From: an uncultured bacterium
Lineage (GTDB): Bacteria; Bacillota; Clostridia; Peptostreptococcales; Anaerovoracaceae
Assembly: GCA_905214195.1 (NCBI GenBank)
Contig: CAJMLH010000054.1
Location: 1-6,970 of the forward strand
DNA: 6,970 nucleotides
Reading direction: 5' to 3'
In this document: one piece after another, positions 1 to 6,161 of the stretch
Position numbering within the stretch: the first letter of the stretch is position 1
How the letters are laid out: the number at the start of each line of letters is the position of its first letter
Position numbers and translations under genes: made by a program
Notes under the pieces: generated by a model
What the model saw: the letters and a program-made list of their open reading frames with translations, nothing else
Told to the model about the DNA's origin: nothing
The model's database searches: none

Positions 1-2
1 AA

Positions 3-43
3 GTACCCTAGTTATTGGGACTAGGGTACCACCAACTCTTTTT
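3..43 (+). terminator. 10-bp perfect hairpin, possible terminator of an upstream gene
   Basis: GTACCCTAGT at 3-12 pairs perfectly with ACTAGGGTAC at 20-29 around a 7-base loop. On the plus strand a run of five T follows at 39-43, but nine bases after the stem, which is long for a classical intrinsic terminator. On the minus strand the T-tract, if any, would lie outside the window. It could end a plus-strand gene left of the window, a minus-strand phosphorylase transcript, or both. The hairpin is certain as sequence; its role is inferred. Confidence 0.4.
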
Positions 44-51
44 GTCCTATA

Positions 52-80
52 GGCCGAAATTCGGCGGTCTTTTGATTTTC
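52..80 (+). terminator. Short GC hairpin followed by T-rich tract
   Basis: GCCGAA at 53-58 and TTCGGC at 60-65 are inverted around one base, so a real hairpin would have about five base pairs and a three-base loop. On the plus strand it is followed by GGTCTTTTGATTTTCTT. It is a weak terminator candidate for a plus-strand gene converging on the phosphorylase. On the minus strand there is no T-tract after it, so it does not look like the phosphorylase terminator. Confidence 0.3.
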
Positions 81-95
81 TTAATGCTATATGTC

Positions 96-911
96 TTACC
101 AGTTTTCCACTATAGCTTTTACCCAAGAACAAAGCTTGGCGCTTGCCTCGTCGGCAGTCTTAAGAACCTGAATATGGTCGTGCTTAACCTTTGAAATGCC
201 GGTTGCCATATTTGTTATGCAAGATATTCCGAGAACTTTCATACCGAGGTAATTTGCGGCGATAGTTTCAGGAACAGTTGACATTCCCACAGCATCAGCG
301 CCGAGCACGGCAAAGGCTCTGATTTCGGCAGCTGTTTCAAAGCAAGGACCGGGATAGAATGTGTAAACTCCATGCTTATAATCTATACCTAATTTTTTAC
401 CTACGCTTTCGGCCTTTTCCATAAGGTCTTTGTTGTATGCTTCTGTCATATCAGGGAAACGAGGGCCGAGGCGATCGTCGTTTATTCCAATCAATGAGTT
501 GCGGGCAGAGAAGTTTATGTGATCCGTTATAAGCATCAAGTCGCCCGGAACGAATGAAGTATTTATTCCTCCGCATGCGTTGGTAACTATGAGAGATTCG
601 ACTCCAAGCTGTTTCATTACATAAACAGGGTAAGTTACTTCTTTCATTTCAAAACCTTCATAGTAGTGGAATCTCCCTTGCATACATATTACTGTCTGCT
701 CTCCTATTTTTCCTAAAACCAAATTACCGGCATGTCCCTCTACATGAGATTTTGGGAAATGTGGTATAGAAGTGTAAGGTATGACTTCTTTATCTTCCAT
801 GATGTCTACCAATGCACCCAGACCGCTTCCTAAAATTATTCCGATATTAGGCTTGTGGGATGTGTGTTTTGATATAAACTCGGCAGATTCCATAATTTGA
901 TCGTAAAACAT
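96..911 (-). CDS. punA: Purine nucleoside phosphorylase (class I, trimeric type)
   Basis: A 271-residue enzyme of purine salvage in the cytosol, which splits inosine, guanosine and deoxy forms with phosphate to give base plus (deoxy)ribose 1-phosphate. Class I family landmarks are all visible: the phosphate loop GSGLG at 28-32, HVEGHAG at 56-62, GRFHYYEG at 79-86 (Arg80, His82, Tyr84), NACGG at 111-115, GPCFETAAEIRA at 188-199 with the base-contacting Phe191-Glu192, GMST at 209-212, and TNMATG at 233-238 with the purine-binding Asn234. His246 is the likely ribose contact. The frame is open upstream to 1133 through the terminator hairpin, but ATG at 911 has AGGAG seven bases upstream and gives the normal family length, so it is chosen. 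Nearest upstream gene on the same strand is the slipin; a hairpin plus T-run lies between them. Confidence 0.95.
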   Translation of the reverse strand: MFYDQIMESAEFISKHTSHKPNIGIILGSGLGALVDIMEDKEVIPYTSIPHFPKSHVEGHAGNLVLGKIGEQTVICMQGRFHYYEGFEMKEVTYPVYVMKQLGVESLIVTNACGGINTSFVPGDLMLITDHINFSARNSLIGINDDRLGPRFPDMTEAYNKDLMEKAESVGKKLGIDYKHGVYTFYPGPCFETAAEIRAFAVLGADAVGMSTVPETIAANYLGMKVLGISCITNMATGISKVKHDHIQVLKTADEASAKLCSWVKAIVENW

Positions 912-940
912 AAATTTTCTCCTTTGATGTATTGTTTTGT

Positions 941-978
941 AAATAAAAAGCCGCTCGCCGATTTGCGGCAAGCGGCTT
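941..978 (-). terminator. Intrinsic terminator after the slipin gene
   Basis: Read on the minus strand, AAGCCGCT and AGCGGCTT (978-971 and 955-948) form an 8-bp stem, extended by an inner GCCG/CGGC pair, and are followed directly by TTTTTATTT. It starts 15 bases after the slipin stop codon, so it most likely ends the NfeD-slipin transcript. It finishes only about 30 bases before the phosphorylase start codon. The phosphorylase is therefore expressed by read-through or from a promoter overlapping the hairpin, for example TTGCCG, 17 bases, TTTTAT, which is a weak match. Confidence 0.8.
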
Positions 979-993
979 GAGAGTGCATTATTC

Positions 994-1890
994 TTATTCT
1001 TTGATAAATTCTTTAAGTGAGGTTGCAAGTCCTGCAAGCCCCTGAATTTCTGACGGAATAATAATCTTTGTTGCCTGACCGTCGGCAGCTTTTTCAAAAG
1101 CTTCAAGACTTTTGAGCTTGATAACGGAGTCATCGGCTCCGGCTTCTTTGATTAGCTTAAGACCGTCTGCGGTAGCTTGGTTTATCATGAGGATTGCAGC
1201 TGACTGACCCTCAGCCTCCTTGATGGCAGTTTGCTTTTTGGCTTCTGCCTGAAGTATTGCTGCTTCCTTTTGACCTTCTGCAATAAGAACCTGAGATTTT
1301 TTCTCACCTTCTGCTATAAGGATAGCTTCTCTTCTTTCTCGCTCTGCACGCATCTGTTTTTCCATTGCAACCTGAATGTCCTTAGGAGGAGTTATGTTTT
1401 TAACTTCAACTCTGTTTATCTTTATTCCCCAAGGGTCTGTAGCTTCGTCTAAAACCATGCGTATTTTGCTGTTGATGTGCTCCCTGCTTGTGAGGGATTC
1501 ATCAAGTTCAAGTTCACCGATTATGTTTCTGAGGGTAGTAGCCGTCAGGTTTTCTATAGCGTCCATAGGACTTTCGACTCCGTAAGTGTAGAGCTTAGGA
1601 TCAGTTATCTGGAAATATACAACCGTGTCAATTTCCATGGTAACATTATCCTTTGTTATTACAGGCTGAGGCGGAAAGTCGATAACCTTTTCTTTCAATG
1701 AAACTTTTCTTGAAATCTTGTCAATCAAAGGAACCTTAAAGTGCAGACCAACTTGCCATGTGCCATAGTAAGCACCTAATCTTTCAACGACATACGCTCT
1801 TGCCTGAGGTACTATTCTTATGTTTGAAACGAGCAGCCATATAATAACGGCAGCAATCAGGCATACAATTACAATTTGAAAAATTCCCAT
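994..1890 (-). CDS. SPFH-domain membrane protein (slipin/stomatin, QmcA-like)
   Basis: A 298-residue member of the stomatin/prohibitin/flotillin/HflK (SPFH) superfamily. These proteins oligomerise on the membrane and organise lipid or protein microdomains; the exact partner here is unknown. The N-terminus has one hydrophobic anchor at about 4-22, followed by the SPFH domain at about 23-190, including the slipin-like segment YGVESPMDAIENLTATTLRNI from Tyr103 and GELELDESLTSRE at 125-137. Residues about 172-231 are rich in Ala, Glu, Lys and Gln with AEGEKK and AEGQKE repeats, typical of the coiled coil. A short hydrophobic tail follows. Length matches E. coli QmcA-type proteins (about 300). ATG at 1890 has AAAGGA upstream, overlapping the end of the NfeD gene, so the two are surely co-transcribed. 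The adjacent NfeD partner is the classic context for this slipin group. Confidence 0.92.
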   Translation of the reverse strand: MGIFQIVIVCLIAAVIIWLLVSNIRIVPQARAYVVERLGAYYGTWQVGLHFKVPLIDKISRKVSLKEKVIDFPPQPVITKDNVTMEIDTVVYFQITDPKLYTYGVESPMDAIENLTATTLRNIIGELELDESLTSREHINSKIRMVLDEATDPWGIKINRVEVKNITPPKDIQVAMEKQMRAERERREAILIAEGEKKSQVLIAEGQKEAAILQAEAKKQTAIKEAEGQSAAILMINQATADGLKLIKEAGADDSVIKLKSLEAFEKAADGQATKIIIPSEIQGLAGLATSLKEFIKE

Positions 1891-1906
1891 ATCATCTCAA
1901 TCCTTT

Positions 1907-2362
1907 CTAATCTTCTTCGGGCTTAACCAAAAGTTTTACGCCCTCTATAGCGATAATTTTCACATGTGTTCCGCAAGGTATAACAGCATCATCATCTGCA
2001 CCTACAGCTGACCAGACTTGCCCGTTTATACGAACCTGACCTGTAACAAGAGGTTTGATTTCGCTTATGGTCTCGGCCGTTTGTCCGATGAGAGCGTCTG
2101 TGTTTGTGGCTTGAGAGCCGGTCTTTAGCTTATCGACAAAGATTCTCCTTGTGAAAAGCAAAAGGCAAAATGACACTATGAGGAACACAACAAACTGGAC
2201 TATGACAGAAACATCAAACAGTGAAAGCAGCAGGGCTACGAAAGAGCCTGCGGCAAACCAAATCGTTGTAAGCCCTACGGTGAGAGCTTCAATGATAAGA
2301 AATATAACCGCCAAACCCAGCCAGAAAACGGCGGCACTTACATAAAAGCCAAATATCGTCAT
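1907..2362 (-). CDS. Short NfeD-family membrane protein (slipin partner)
   Basis: A 151-residue protein of the short NfeD type (YbbJ-like). Three hydrophobic segments at about 8-29, 31-50 and 52-71 are followed by a soluble C-terminal domain (about 88-147) with the alternating strand pattern of the NfeD OB-fold (LIGQTAETIS, GQVRINGQVWSAV, VKIIAIEGVKLLV). There is no ClpP-like serine protease domain, which the long NfeD forms carry. NfeD proteins are thought to assist their neighbouring SPFH protein at the membrane. A TTG at 2407 would add 15 residues, but ATG at 2362 is chosen: it has AAGGGGGG about eight bases upstream, and it places the first helix close to the N-terminus. The stop is 16 bases before the slipin start. 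Confidence 0.9.
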   Translation of the reverse strand: MTIFGFYVSAAVFWLGLAVIFLIIEALTVGLTTIWFAAGSFVALLLSLFDVSVIVQFVVFLIVSFCLLLFTRRIFVDKLKTGSQATNTDALIGQTAETISEIKPLVTGQVRINGQVWSAVGADDDAVIPCGTHVKIIAIEGVKLLVKPEED

Positions 2363-2424
2363 ATCCTTTCCCCCCTTTTCGCGCGGCCTTATTAAGGCAA
2401 CAAACAATCGGAAATTTTTCTTTA

Positions 2425-2453
2425 ATTATATATTACTTATAAGAGTAAAGCAA
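2425..2453 (-). promoter_or_regulatory. Sigma-A-type promoter for the NfeD-slipin pair
   Basis: On the minus strand TTGCTT (2453-2448), a 17-base spacer and a perfect TATAAT (2430-2425) form a near-consensus promoter. Transcription would begin near 2418, giving a leader of about 55 bases before the NfeD ATG at 2362. The leader contains a small inverted repeat, GCCTT-ATT-AAGGC at 2386-2398, and a purine-rich AAGGGGGGAAAGGA binding site. The promoter lies immediately after the CDF stop codon with no obvious terminator before it, so read-through from the CDF gene is also possible. Confidence 0.75.
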
Positions 2454-2456
2454 TAC

Positions 2457-3638
2457 TTATATTTTGGATGACTTTACATAACTTGTATCAAATTCGGGAA
2501 CACATTCAAATGTCGGGTCGAATTTGTGGATTGCGTCTATCAGTGCCGAAGAAATATCGTTTTTTGAAATTTGACATTCGGGGTGGAGCACCACATCAAA
2601 GACTACATTTGTATGAGTATTGCCGGGGATTATTCTAAGATCGTGGAAGCTTAAAGCACCGTCGATACTTGAAATTGTGTTTTCTATTATTTCTTTCAGC
2701 GGCTCTCGGCGAGGGTCTGAAATGTTTACGGGGTCCATGTGTGCGGTTAAAAGTATGTTCAAATCACGGCTGATTGACTTTTCTATATTATCCACAAGGT
2801 CATGGCTTATCATTACATCTACTTGTGAGTCTACTTCTATATGTATTGAAGCAAATATTTTGCCCGGACCGTAATTGTGTACAACCAAGTCGTGTATTCC
2901 CAATACTCCGTCGAAAGAAAACGCCATGTCCTCTATACTTTTTACAAGGTCAGGGTCGGGAGCTTCTCCGAGGAGCGGGCTGACAGTTTCTTTGACAAGA
3001 CTTATTCCTGACCAGAGTATGAACAGAGCAACTGCTATTCCGAAGTATCCGTCCAATTGAAGTCCTGAAAAATGACCGATAAGAATTCCGATAAGAACAA
3101 CAACTGTGGAAATTACATCGTTCCTGCTGTCTGCGCCTGTAGCAATCAGAGCCAGGCTGTCTATTTTTTTGCCGGCTTTGATATTGAACAAAGCTTGCCA
3201 TATTTTTACGGCTATTGCAAGCAGCAAAACTATAACGACTATTGGGCTGAAATCAAGGGCTTCAGGGTGTAATATTTTATCTACTGAACTTTTTCCAAGC
3301 TCCACTCCAACCAGTATTATCATTATTGAAACTGCCGTGCCTGCCAGATACTCTATTCTGGCATGACCGTAAGGGTGTTCTTCATCTTCGGGCAGGGCAG
3401 ACAGCTTAAATCCTATCAGTGTGATTATTGAAGAAGATGCGTCTGCCAGATTGTTGACACCGTCGGCTACTATTGCGATACTGCCGGAAATAAGCCCTAT
3501 TATAATTTTCATTGCGCATAAAATACCGTTGGAAATTATGCCTACTATTCCTGCCAACTTGCCGTAAGCGTCTCTTACTTTTGGGTCTTTGACATTTTCA
3601 AAGTCTTTGACAAATTTTTTAAACAAGAAATCACTCAT
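2457..3638 (-). CDS. Cation diffusion facilitator (CDF) transporter, probable Mn2+ exporter
   Basis: A 393-residue membrane metal/proton antiporter of the CDF family. Six helices are expected within about 28-220. The helix 2 metal site reads D59-GVN-N63 and the helix 5 site D170-SRN-D174, so the transport site is Asn-Asp-Asp-Asp rather than the His-Asp-His-Asp or Asp-Asp-His-Asp of zinc exporters. As I recall the literature, NDDD is the pattern of bacterial manganese CDFs such as MntE, so Mn2+ is the favoured substrate (inference). The CDF signature HPYGHARIEYLAG is at 88-100. The protein is about 90 residues longer than the usual 300: after the first cytosolic ferredoxin-like domain (about 228-308) a second similar one follows (about 312-382), an arrangement common in clostridial homologues. 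ATG at 3638 has GGGGTG upstream and lies 12 bases after the TSCPD gene stop, implying co-transcription. Confidence 0.92.
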   Translation of the reverse strand: MSDFLFKKFVKDFENVKDPKVRDAYGKLAGIVGIISNGILCAMKIIIGLISGSIAIVADGVNNLADASSSIITLIGFKLSALPEDEEHPYGHARIEYLAGTAVSIMIILVGVELGKSSVDKILHPEALDFSPIVVIVLLLAIAVKIWQALFNIKAGKKIDSLALIATGADSRNDVISTVVVLIGILIGHFSGLQLDGYFGIAVALFILWSGISLVKETVSPLLGEAPDPDLVKSIEDMAFSFDGVLGIHDLVVHNYGPGKIFASIHIEVDSQVDVMISHDLVDNIEKSISRDLNILLTAHMDPVNISDPRREPLKEIIENTISSIDGALSFHDLRIIPGNTHTNVVFDVVLHPECQISKNDISSALIDAIHKFDPTFECVPEFDTSYVKSSKI

Positions 3639-3650
3639 CTTGGCACCCCG

Positions 3651-3902
3651 CTATGCGTTTTCAACGGCTTTTTTGATTGCTTTTGTAAGCTGATCGGCGC
3701 AAGAAGTACCTTTTATGCCGCATTGAATTCCGGATAGCTTTTCAATTACTTCTTCGTAAGGCATACCCTCAACAAGCTTTGACAGGGCTTTAAGGTTGCC
3801 GTCACAGCCTCCTGCAAAGCTGACATGTTTAACGATACCGTTATCAATCTCAAACTCTATATTGTGAGAGCAAGTTCTTTCCGGTGTGTAAGAATAAAAC
3901 AT
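3651..3902 (-). CDS. TSCPD-domain protein, TIGR03905 type
   Basis: An 83-residue soluble protein matching the small stand-alone TSCPD family (TIGR03905), named for a motif also found at the C-terminus of some adenosylcobalamin-dependent ribonucleotide reductases. Four cysteines stand out: Cys11, Cys33 (FAGGCDGN), Cys61 (IQCGIKG) and Cys68 (TSCADQL). Their spacing suggests metal binding, but biochemical function is unknown. The full family length is present. ATG at 3902 has AAAGGAG seven bases upstream. It is the first gene of the minus-strand run and directly precedes the CDF exporter, so a role in metal handling is possible but is only guilt by association. Confidence 0.88.
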   Translation of the reverse strand: MFYSYTPERTCSHNIEFEIDNGIVKHVSFAGGCDGNLKALSKLVEGMPYEEVIEKLSGIQCGIKGTSCADQLTKAIKKAVENA

Positions 3903-3994
3903 ATATAAACTCCTTTCAAAACAGTATATTATTATGATAAAATGTAAATATCACATTTAGGAGAGTATTATAACATAATTTGAAGATTAAGACC
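3903..3994. promoter_or_regulatory. Divergent promoter region between the TSCPD gene and ylmH
   Basis: A 92-base A/T-rich divergent spacer. For the plus strand, TTCAAA (3915-3920), 17 bases, TAAAAT (3938-3943) is the best promoter candidate and would give ylmH a leader of about 45 bases. For the minus strand, GTGATA (3954-3949), 17 bases, TAATAT (3931-3926) is possible but weak. Between them AAATGT at 3940-3945 and ACATTT at 3953-3958 are a perfect 6-bp inverted repeat with a 7-base spacer, placed to act as an operator for both directions. No known regulator consensus is recognised in it. Promoter assignments are tentative. Confidence 0.4.
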
Positions 3995-4780
3995 ATGGAA
4001 AATAAATTATTATTGAATTTAGTGCAAGACAGATACGAAAAATTTCAGCGTTCTTACAGTATAATCAGCACAGACTTTCTTGATTTGGCGCAGCAATCGG
4101 CAGTTTCGCCCATTGTGAGGGATTATGCATCCGAGGGTGCGTTTTTTTACGGCGGATATGAAAATGCCGACAGGCGGCAGATAGTATTTGTTCCCGATTA
4201 TACAGGCATAGAAAGAGAGGCGGAGATTTTTGAATATTTCAAGGAGAATCCGGCAGAATGTCCTGTAGTTGTTTTGGATGTTACAGTGACATCAAAGGGA
4301 GCTGAATTGAAACATTCGGATTACTTGGGTTCTCTCTTGGCGCTGGGTATAAAGAGAGAAAAAACAGGAGACATAATAATTCATGACGGGGGTGCTCAGA
4401 TATTGGTAAGCAGGGAGATTTCGGCTTATATTGCTGAAAATTACACAAAGGCCGGGCGAGTTTCCTTAAAAACAAAGATACTTGAAATTTCAGAATTGAC
4501 GGTTAAAGGGCCAAAGACGGAAGAAAAAGAAATACCTGTTTCATCGGTGCGGTTAGACAATATTGTTTCGGCAGTATTCGGGGTTTCGAGAAAGAGTGCA
4601 GTCGAGGCGATAAATAAGGGTATTGTTTTTGTGGACAGTGTGGAGACAAAAAAGCCGGACTTTTTCCTTAAGGGCGGCGAGAAGATAGTCCTTAGAGGAA
4701 AGGGAAAGGCTATCTATAACGGTGTGACCGGAACCTCAAGAAAAGGAAAGTCATATGCCAACTTCACCAGATATATTTAG
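3995..4780 (+). CDS. ylmH: YlmH-family S4 RNA-binding protein
   Basis: A 261-residue protein of the YlmH group (257 residues in B. subtilis). In Bacillus, YlmH binds ribosomal 50S subunits carrying stalled peptidyl-tRNA and can take part in ribosome-associated quality control alongside RqcH. The family-specific N-terminal part covers about 1-175, with the hallmark HSDYLGSLLALGIKREKTGD from His107. The C-terminal S4 fold is at about 185-240 (VRLDNIVSAVFGVSRKSA, NKGIVFVD, LKGGEKIVLRGKGK). Start choice is uncertain. ATG 3995 has only a weak GAAG upstream. TTG 3980 would add five residues, but the good AGGAG at 3959-3963 is 16 bases from it, too far. The window shows no cell-division neighbours (sepF, divIVA), which usually flank ylmH in Bacillus. 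Confidence 0.9.
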   Translation: MENKLLLNLVQDRYEKFQRSYSIISTDFLDLAQQSAVSPIVRDYASEGAFFYGGYENADRRQIVFVPDYTGIEREAEIFEYFKENPAECPVVVLDVTVTSKGAELKHSDYLGSLLALGIKREKTGDIIIHDGGAQILVSREISAYIAENYTKAGRVSLKTKILEISELTVKGPKTEEKEIPVSSVRLDNIVSAVFGVSRKSAVEAINKGIVFVDSVETKKPDFFLKGGEKIVLRGKGKAIYNGVTGTSRKGKSYANFTRYI

Positions 4781-4790
4781 GAATTTTGAA

Positions 4791-4880
4791 AGCATGGTCT
4801 GCCGTGGTGGCCGAAGCACGGAGAGCATGGCATGACCGGAGCGGGCGACACGGCAGGAACGAATGCTTCGGCAGGAACGG
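4791..4880 (+). other. GC-rich structured spacer upstream of moaA
   Basis: This part of the ylmH-moaA gap has 59 G/C out of 90 bases by hand count (about 66%), far above the flanking genes. CTGCCGTG (4799-4806) is complementary to CACGGCAG (4849-4856), and CCGAAGCA (4811-4818) is complementary to TGCTTCGG (4864-4871). The order of the four segments is that of a pseudoknot or of two competing hairpins. The 15-mer CGGCAGGAACGAATG (4851-4865) recurs with one change at 4869-4883, an 18-base period. The second copy offers an alternative CGGCAG partner for CTGCCG. A structured leader RNA or a degenerate intergenic repeat are both possible. Confidence 0.5.
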
Positions 4881-4907
4881 ATGATAGCTTTGGGTGCAGG
4901 GAGATTT

Positions 4908-5957
4908 ATGAAAGACAAGTTTGGACGAGAAATAAATTATATGAGAATATCCGTAACCGACAGGTGCAATCTGAACTGTATATACTGTATGCCTGATAAT
5001 TTGTGCAGTATGGCGGAGACCATGTCTCTTGATGAAATAATAAAAATTGCCAAAGCGGCGGCAAGCTGTGGTGTGAAGAGAATACGGTTTACAGGCGGAG
5101 AGCCTCTTGTCAGAGATGATACAGTCGAAATGATTAAGGCGGTTAAAAAAATCAAGGGAATTGAAAAGACGGCTTTGACGACCAACGGCATATTGCTTGG
5201 GAAATATATTGATAAGCTTGCAAAAGCAGGGCTTGACTCGGTAAGCATAAGCCTTGACACTTTGGATAGGGAAAAGTACGAAAGGATTACAGGAAAGGAC
5301 TCATTACATACGGTAACTGAGGCTGTAAAAAAAGCTCAAGCTCTTGGGAATATTGATGTTAAAATAAATTCGGTGATATTGAAAGGCATCAATGATGACC
5401 AGGTGTGCAAGTTGGCTTCTTTGGCAGATGATGAAAGTACAAGCGTAAGATTTATAGAACTCATGCCCATAGGCTTTGGACGAGATTACAGCGGTGTTTC
5501 TCAAGTCGATATATTGAAGATGCTTGAGGCTGAATACGGGGAGGCTGTGCCTTGCAAGGAGAGCCGCACAGATTGTGGATATGATTCAGAGAATAATACT
5601 GCAAAGAAGTATGGAAAAACCGATGAAGAAGGAAGCGGAGAAATCAGCGGACCGGCTGTATATTATAAGTTTTCAGGCCTTGCCGGTAAAATAGGCTTTA
5701 TAAGCCCTTTATCTCACAAGTTTTGCAGCAACTGTAACAGAATCCGCATAACCCCTGAGGGAATGCTCAGATTGTGTCTGCATAGCGAAAGAGGCGTCGA
5801 TTTGAAGCAGGCGCTTAAAAGCGGAGCTGAGGAAAGGGAGTTGGCGGCAATTATGAAAAAAGCTGTGTCGGACAAGCCTTGGAGTCATGAATTCGATGAA
5901 GCTGTTCGGCGGCGGTTAGTATCTGAAGAAAAGACAATGGCGCAGATAGGCGGATGA
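4908..5957 (+). CDS. moaA: GTP 3',8-cyclase MoaA (radical SAM, molybdopterin synthesis)
   Basis: A 349-residue radical SAM enzyme that rearranges GTP to 3',8-cyclo-dihydro-GTP, the first committed step of molybdenum cofactor synthesis. The SAM cluster ligands are Cys20, Cys24 and Cys27 (DRCNLNCIYCMP). GGEP is at 63-66. The second, substrate-binding 4Fe-4S cluster is Cys273, Cys276 and Cys290 (FCSNCNRIR and LRLCL). The protein ends in Gly-Gly, the conserved catalytic tail of MoaA, so it is complete. ATG 4908 is chosen because AGGGAG precedes it closely and MKDKFGRE is the normal N-terminus; ATG 4863 would add 15 residues encoded by the GC-rich repeat. A hydrophilic insert at 220-247, rich in Asp, Glu, Ser and Lys, precedes GPAVYYKF and makes the protein slightly long. 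No moaC, moaE, moeA or molybdate transporter is in the window. Confidence 0.95.
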   Translation: MKDKFGREINYMRISVTDRCNLNCIYCMPDNLCSMAETMSLDEIIKIAKAAASCGVKRIRFTGGEPLVRDDTVEMIKAVKKIKGIEKTALTTNGILLGKYIDKLAKAGLDSVSISLDTLDREKYERITGKDSLHTVTEAVKKAQALGNIDVKINSVILKGINDDQVCKLASLADDESTSVRFIELMPIGFGRDYSGVSQVDILKMLEAEYGEAVPCKESRTDCGYDSENNTAKKYGKTDEEGSGEISGPAVYYKFSGLAGKIGFISPLSHKFCSNCNRIRITPEGMLRLCLHSERGVDLKQALKSGAEERELAAIMKKAVSDKPWSHEFDEAVRRRLVSEEKTMAQIGG

Positions 5958-6001
5958 ATAGGAAAGGGAGCATTTGCAAGGTTTAGACACCGGAAAATCG
6001 A

Positions 6002-6036
6002 GAGAGGCTTTGTGATTGCTTCCTTTTTGTATTTTT
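6002..6036 (+). terminator. Weak candidate terminator after moaA
   Basis: GAGGC (6004-6008) can pair with GCTTC (6018-6022), including one G-U pair, around a 9-base loop. TTTTTGTATTTTTT follows almost at once (6024-6037). The stem is short, so this is a low-confidence terminator. It lies about 45 bases after the moaA stop and ahead of the cassette-array promoter, where a terminator would be expected. The rest of 5958-6082 is A/T-rich and holds nothing else I can support beyond a 13-codon frame described under findings. Confidence 0.35.
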
Positions 6037-6082
6037 TACTTTCATGTATTGTTCAAAAAATTATAATAAATAAAATATCTTA

Positions 6083-6111
6083 TTGACAAATAGAAAGATA
6101 AGTGTTATTTT
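6083..6111 (+). promoter_or_regulatory. Promoter of the small membrane protein array
   Basis: A perfect TTGACA at 6083-6088 is followed after 17 bases by TATTTT at 6106-6111, with TG two bases before it (TGTTATTTT), an extended minus-10. The start would be near 6118, giving a leader of about 120 bases before the first 73-codon gene. TATCTT (6076-6081) and AAGATA (6095-6100) form an inverted repeat straddling the minus-35 box, a possible operator. No equally good promoter is visible between the cassettes and there is no clear terminator between them, so this one may drive the whole array. Confidence 0.65.
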
Positions 6112-6161
6112 TTTATCAAGAGGGTGTGTCTTTTGCAAAAACTTGAAAGGGGATGAATCCG

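Noticed and set aside
3..44. T-box antiterminator on the minus strand (GGTGGTACC followed by GTCCC)
   Set aside because: The resemblance is partial, and a T-box leader would need Stem I and spacer within what is the phosphorylase coding region. There is no room for it.
912..1133. N-terminal extension of the phosphorylase to 345 residues
   Set aside because: It would translate through a terminator hairpin and overlap the slipin gene on the same strand. ATG 911 has an ideal ribosome binding site and normal family length.
1231..1701. Plus-strand open frames inside the slipin gene, and similar ones inside the CDF and NfeD genes (2151-3366) and moaA (minus strand, 4937-5504)
   Set aside because: They lie wholly inside well-supported genes on the other strand, lack plausible ribosome binding sites and show no domain-like sequence.
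4781..4907. Molybdenum cofactor (Moco) riboswitch upstream of moaA
   Set aside because: The position fits, but the GCCTCC and AAAGG elements I recall from the E. coli moaA leader are absent and the pairing pattern differs. Kept only as an unknown structured element.
4863..4907. MoaA start at ATG 4863 (or 4881), adding up to 15 residues
   Set aside because: The extra residues come from the GC-rich 18-base repeat and lie outside the conserved MoaA N-terminus. ATG 4908 has its own AGGGAG site.
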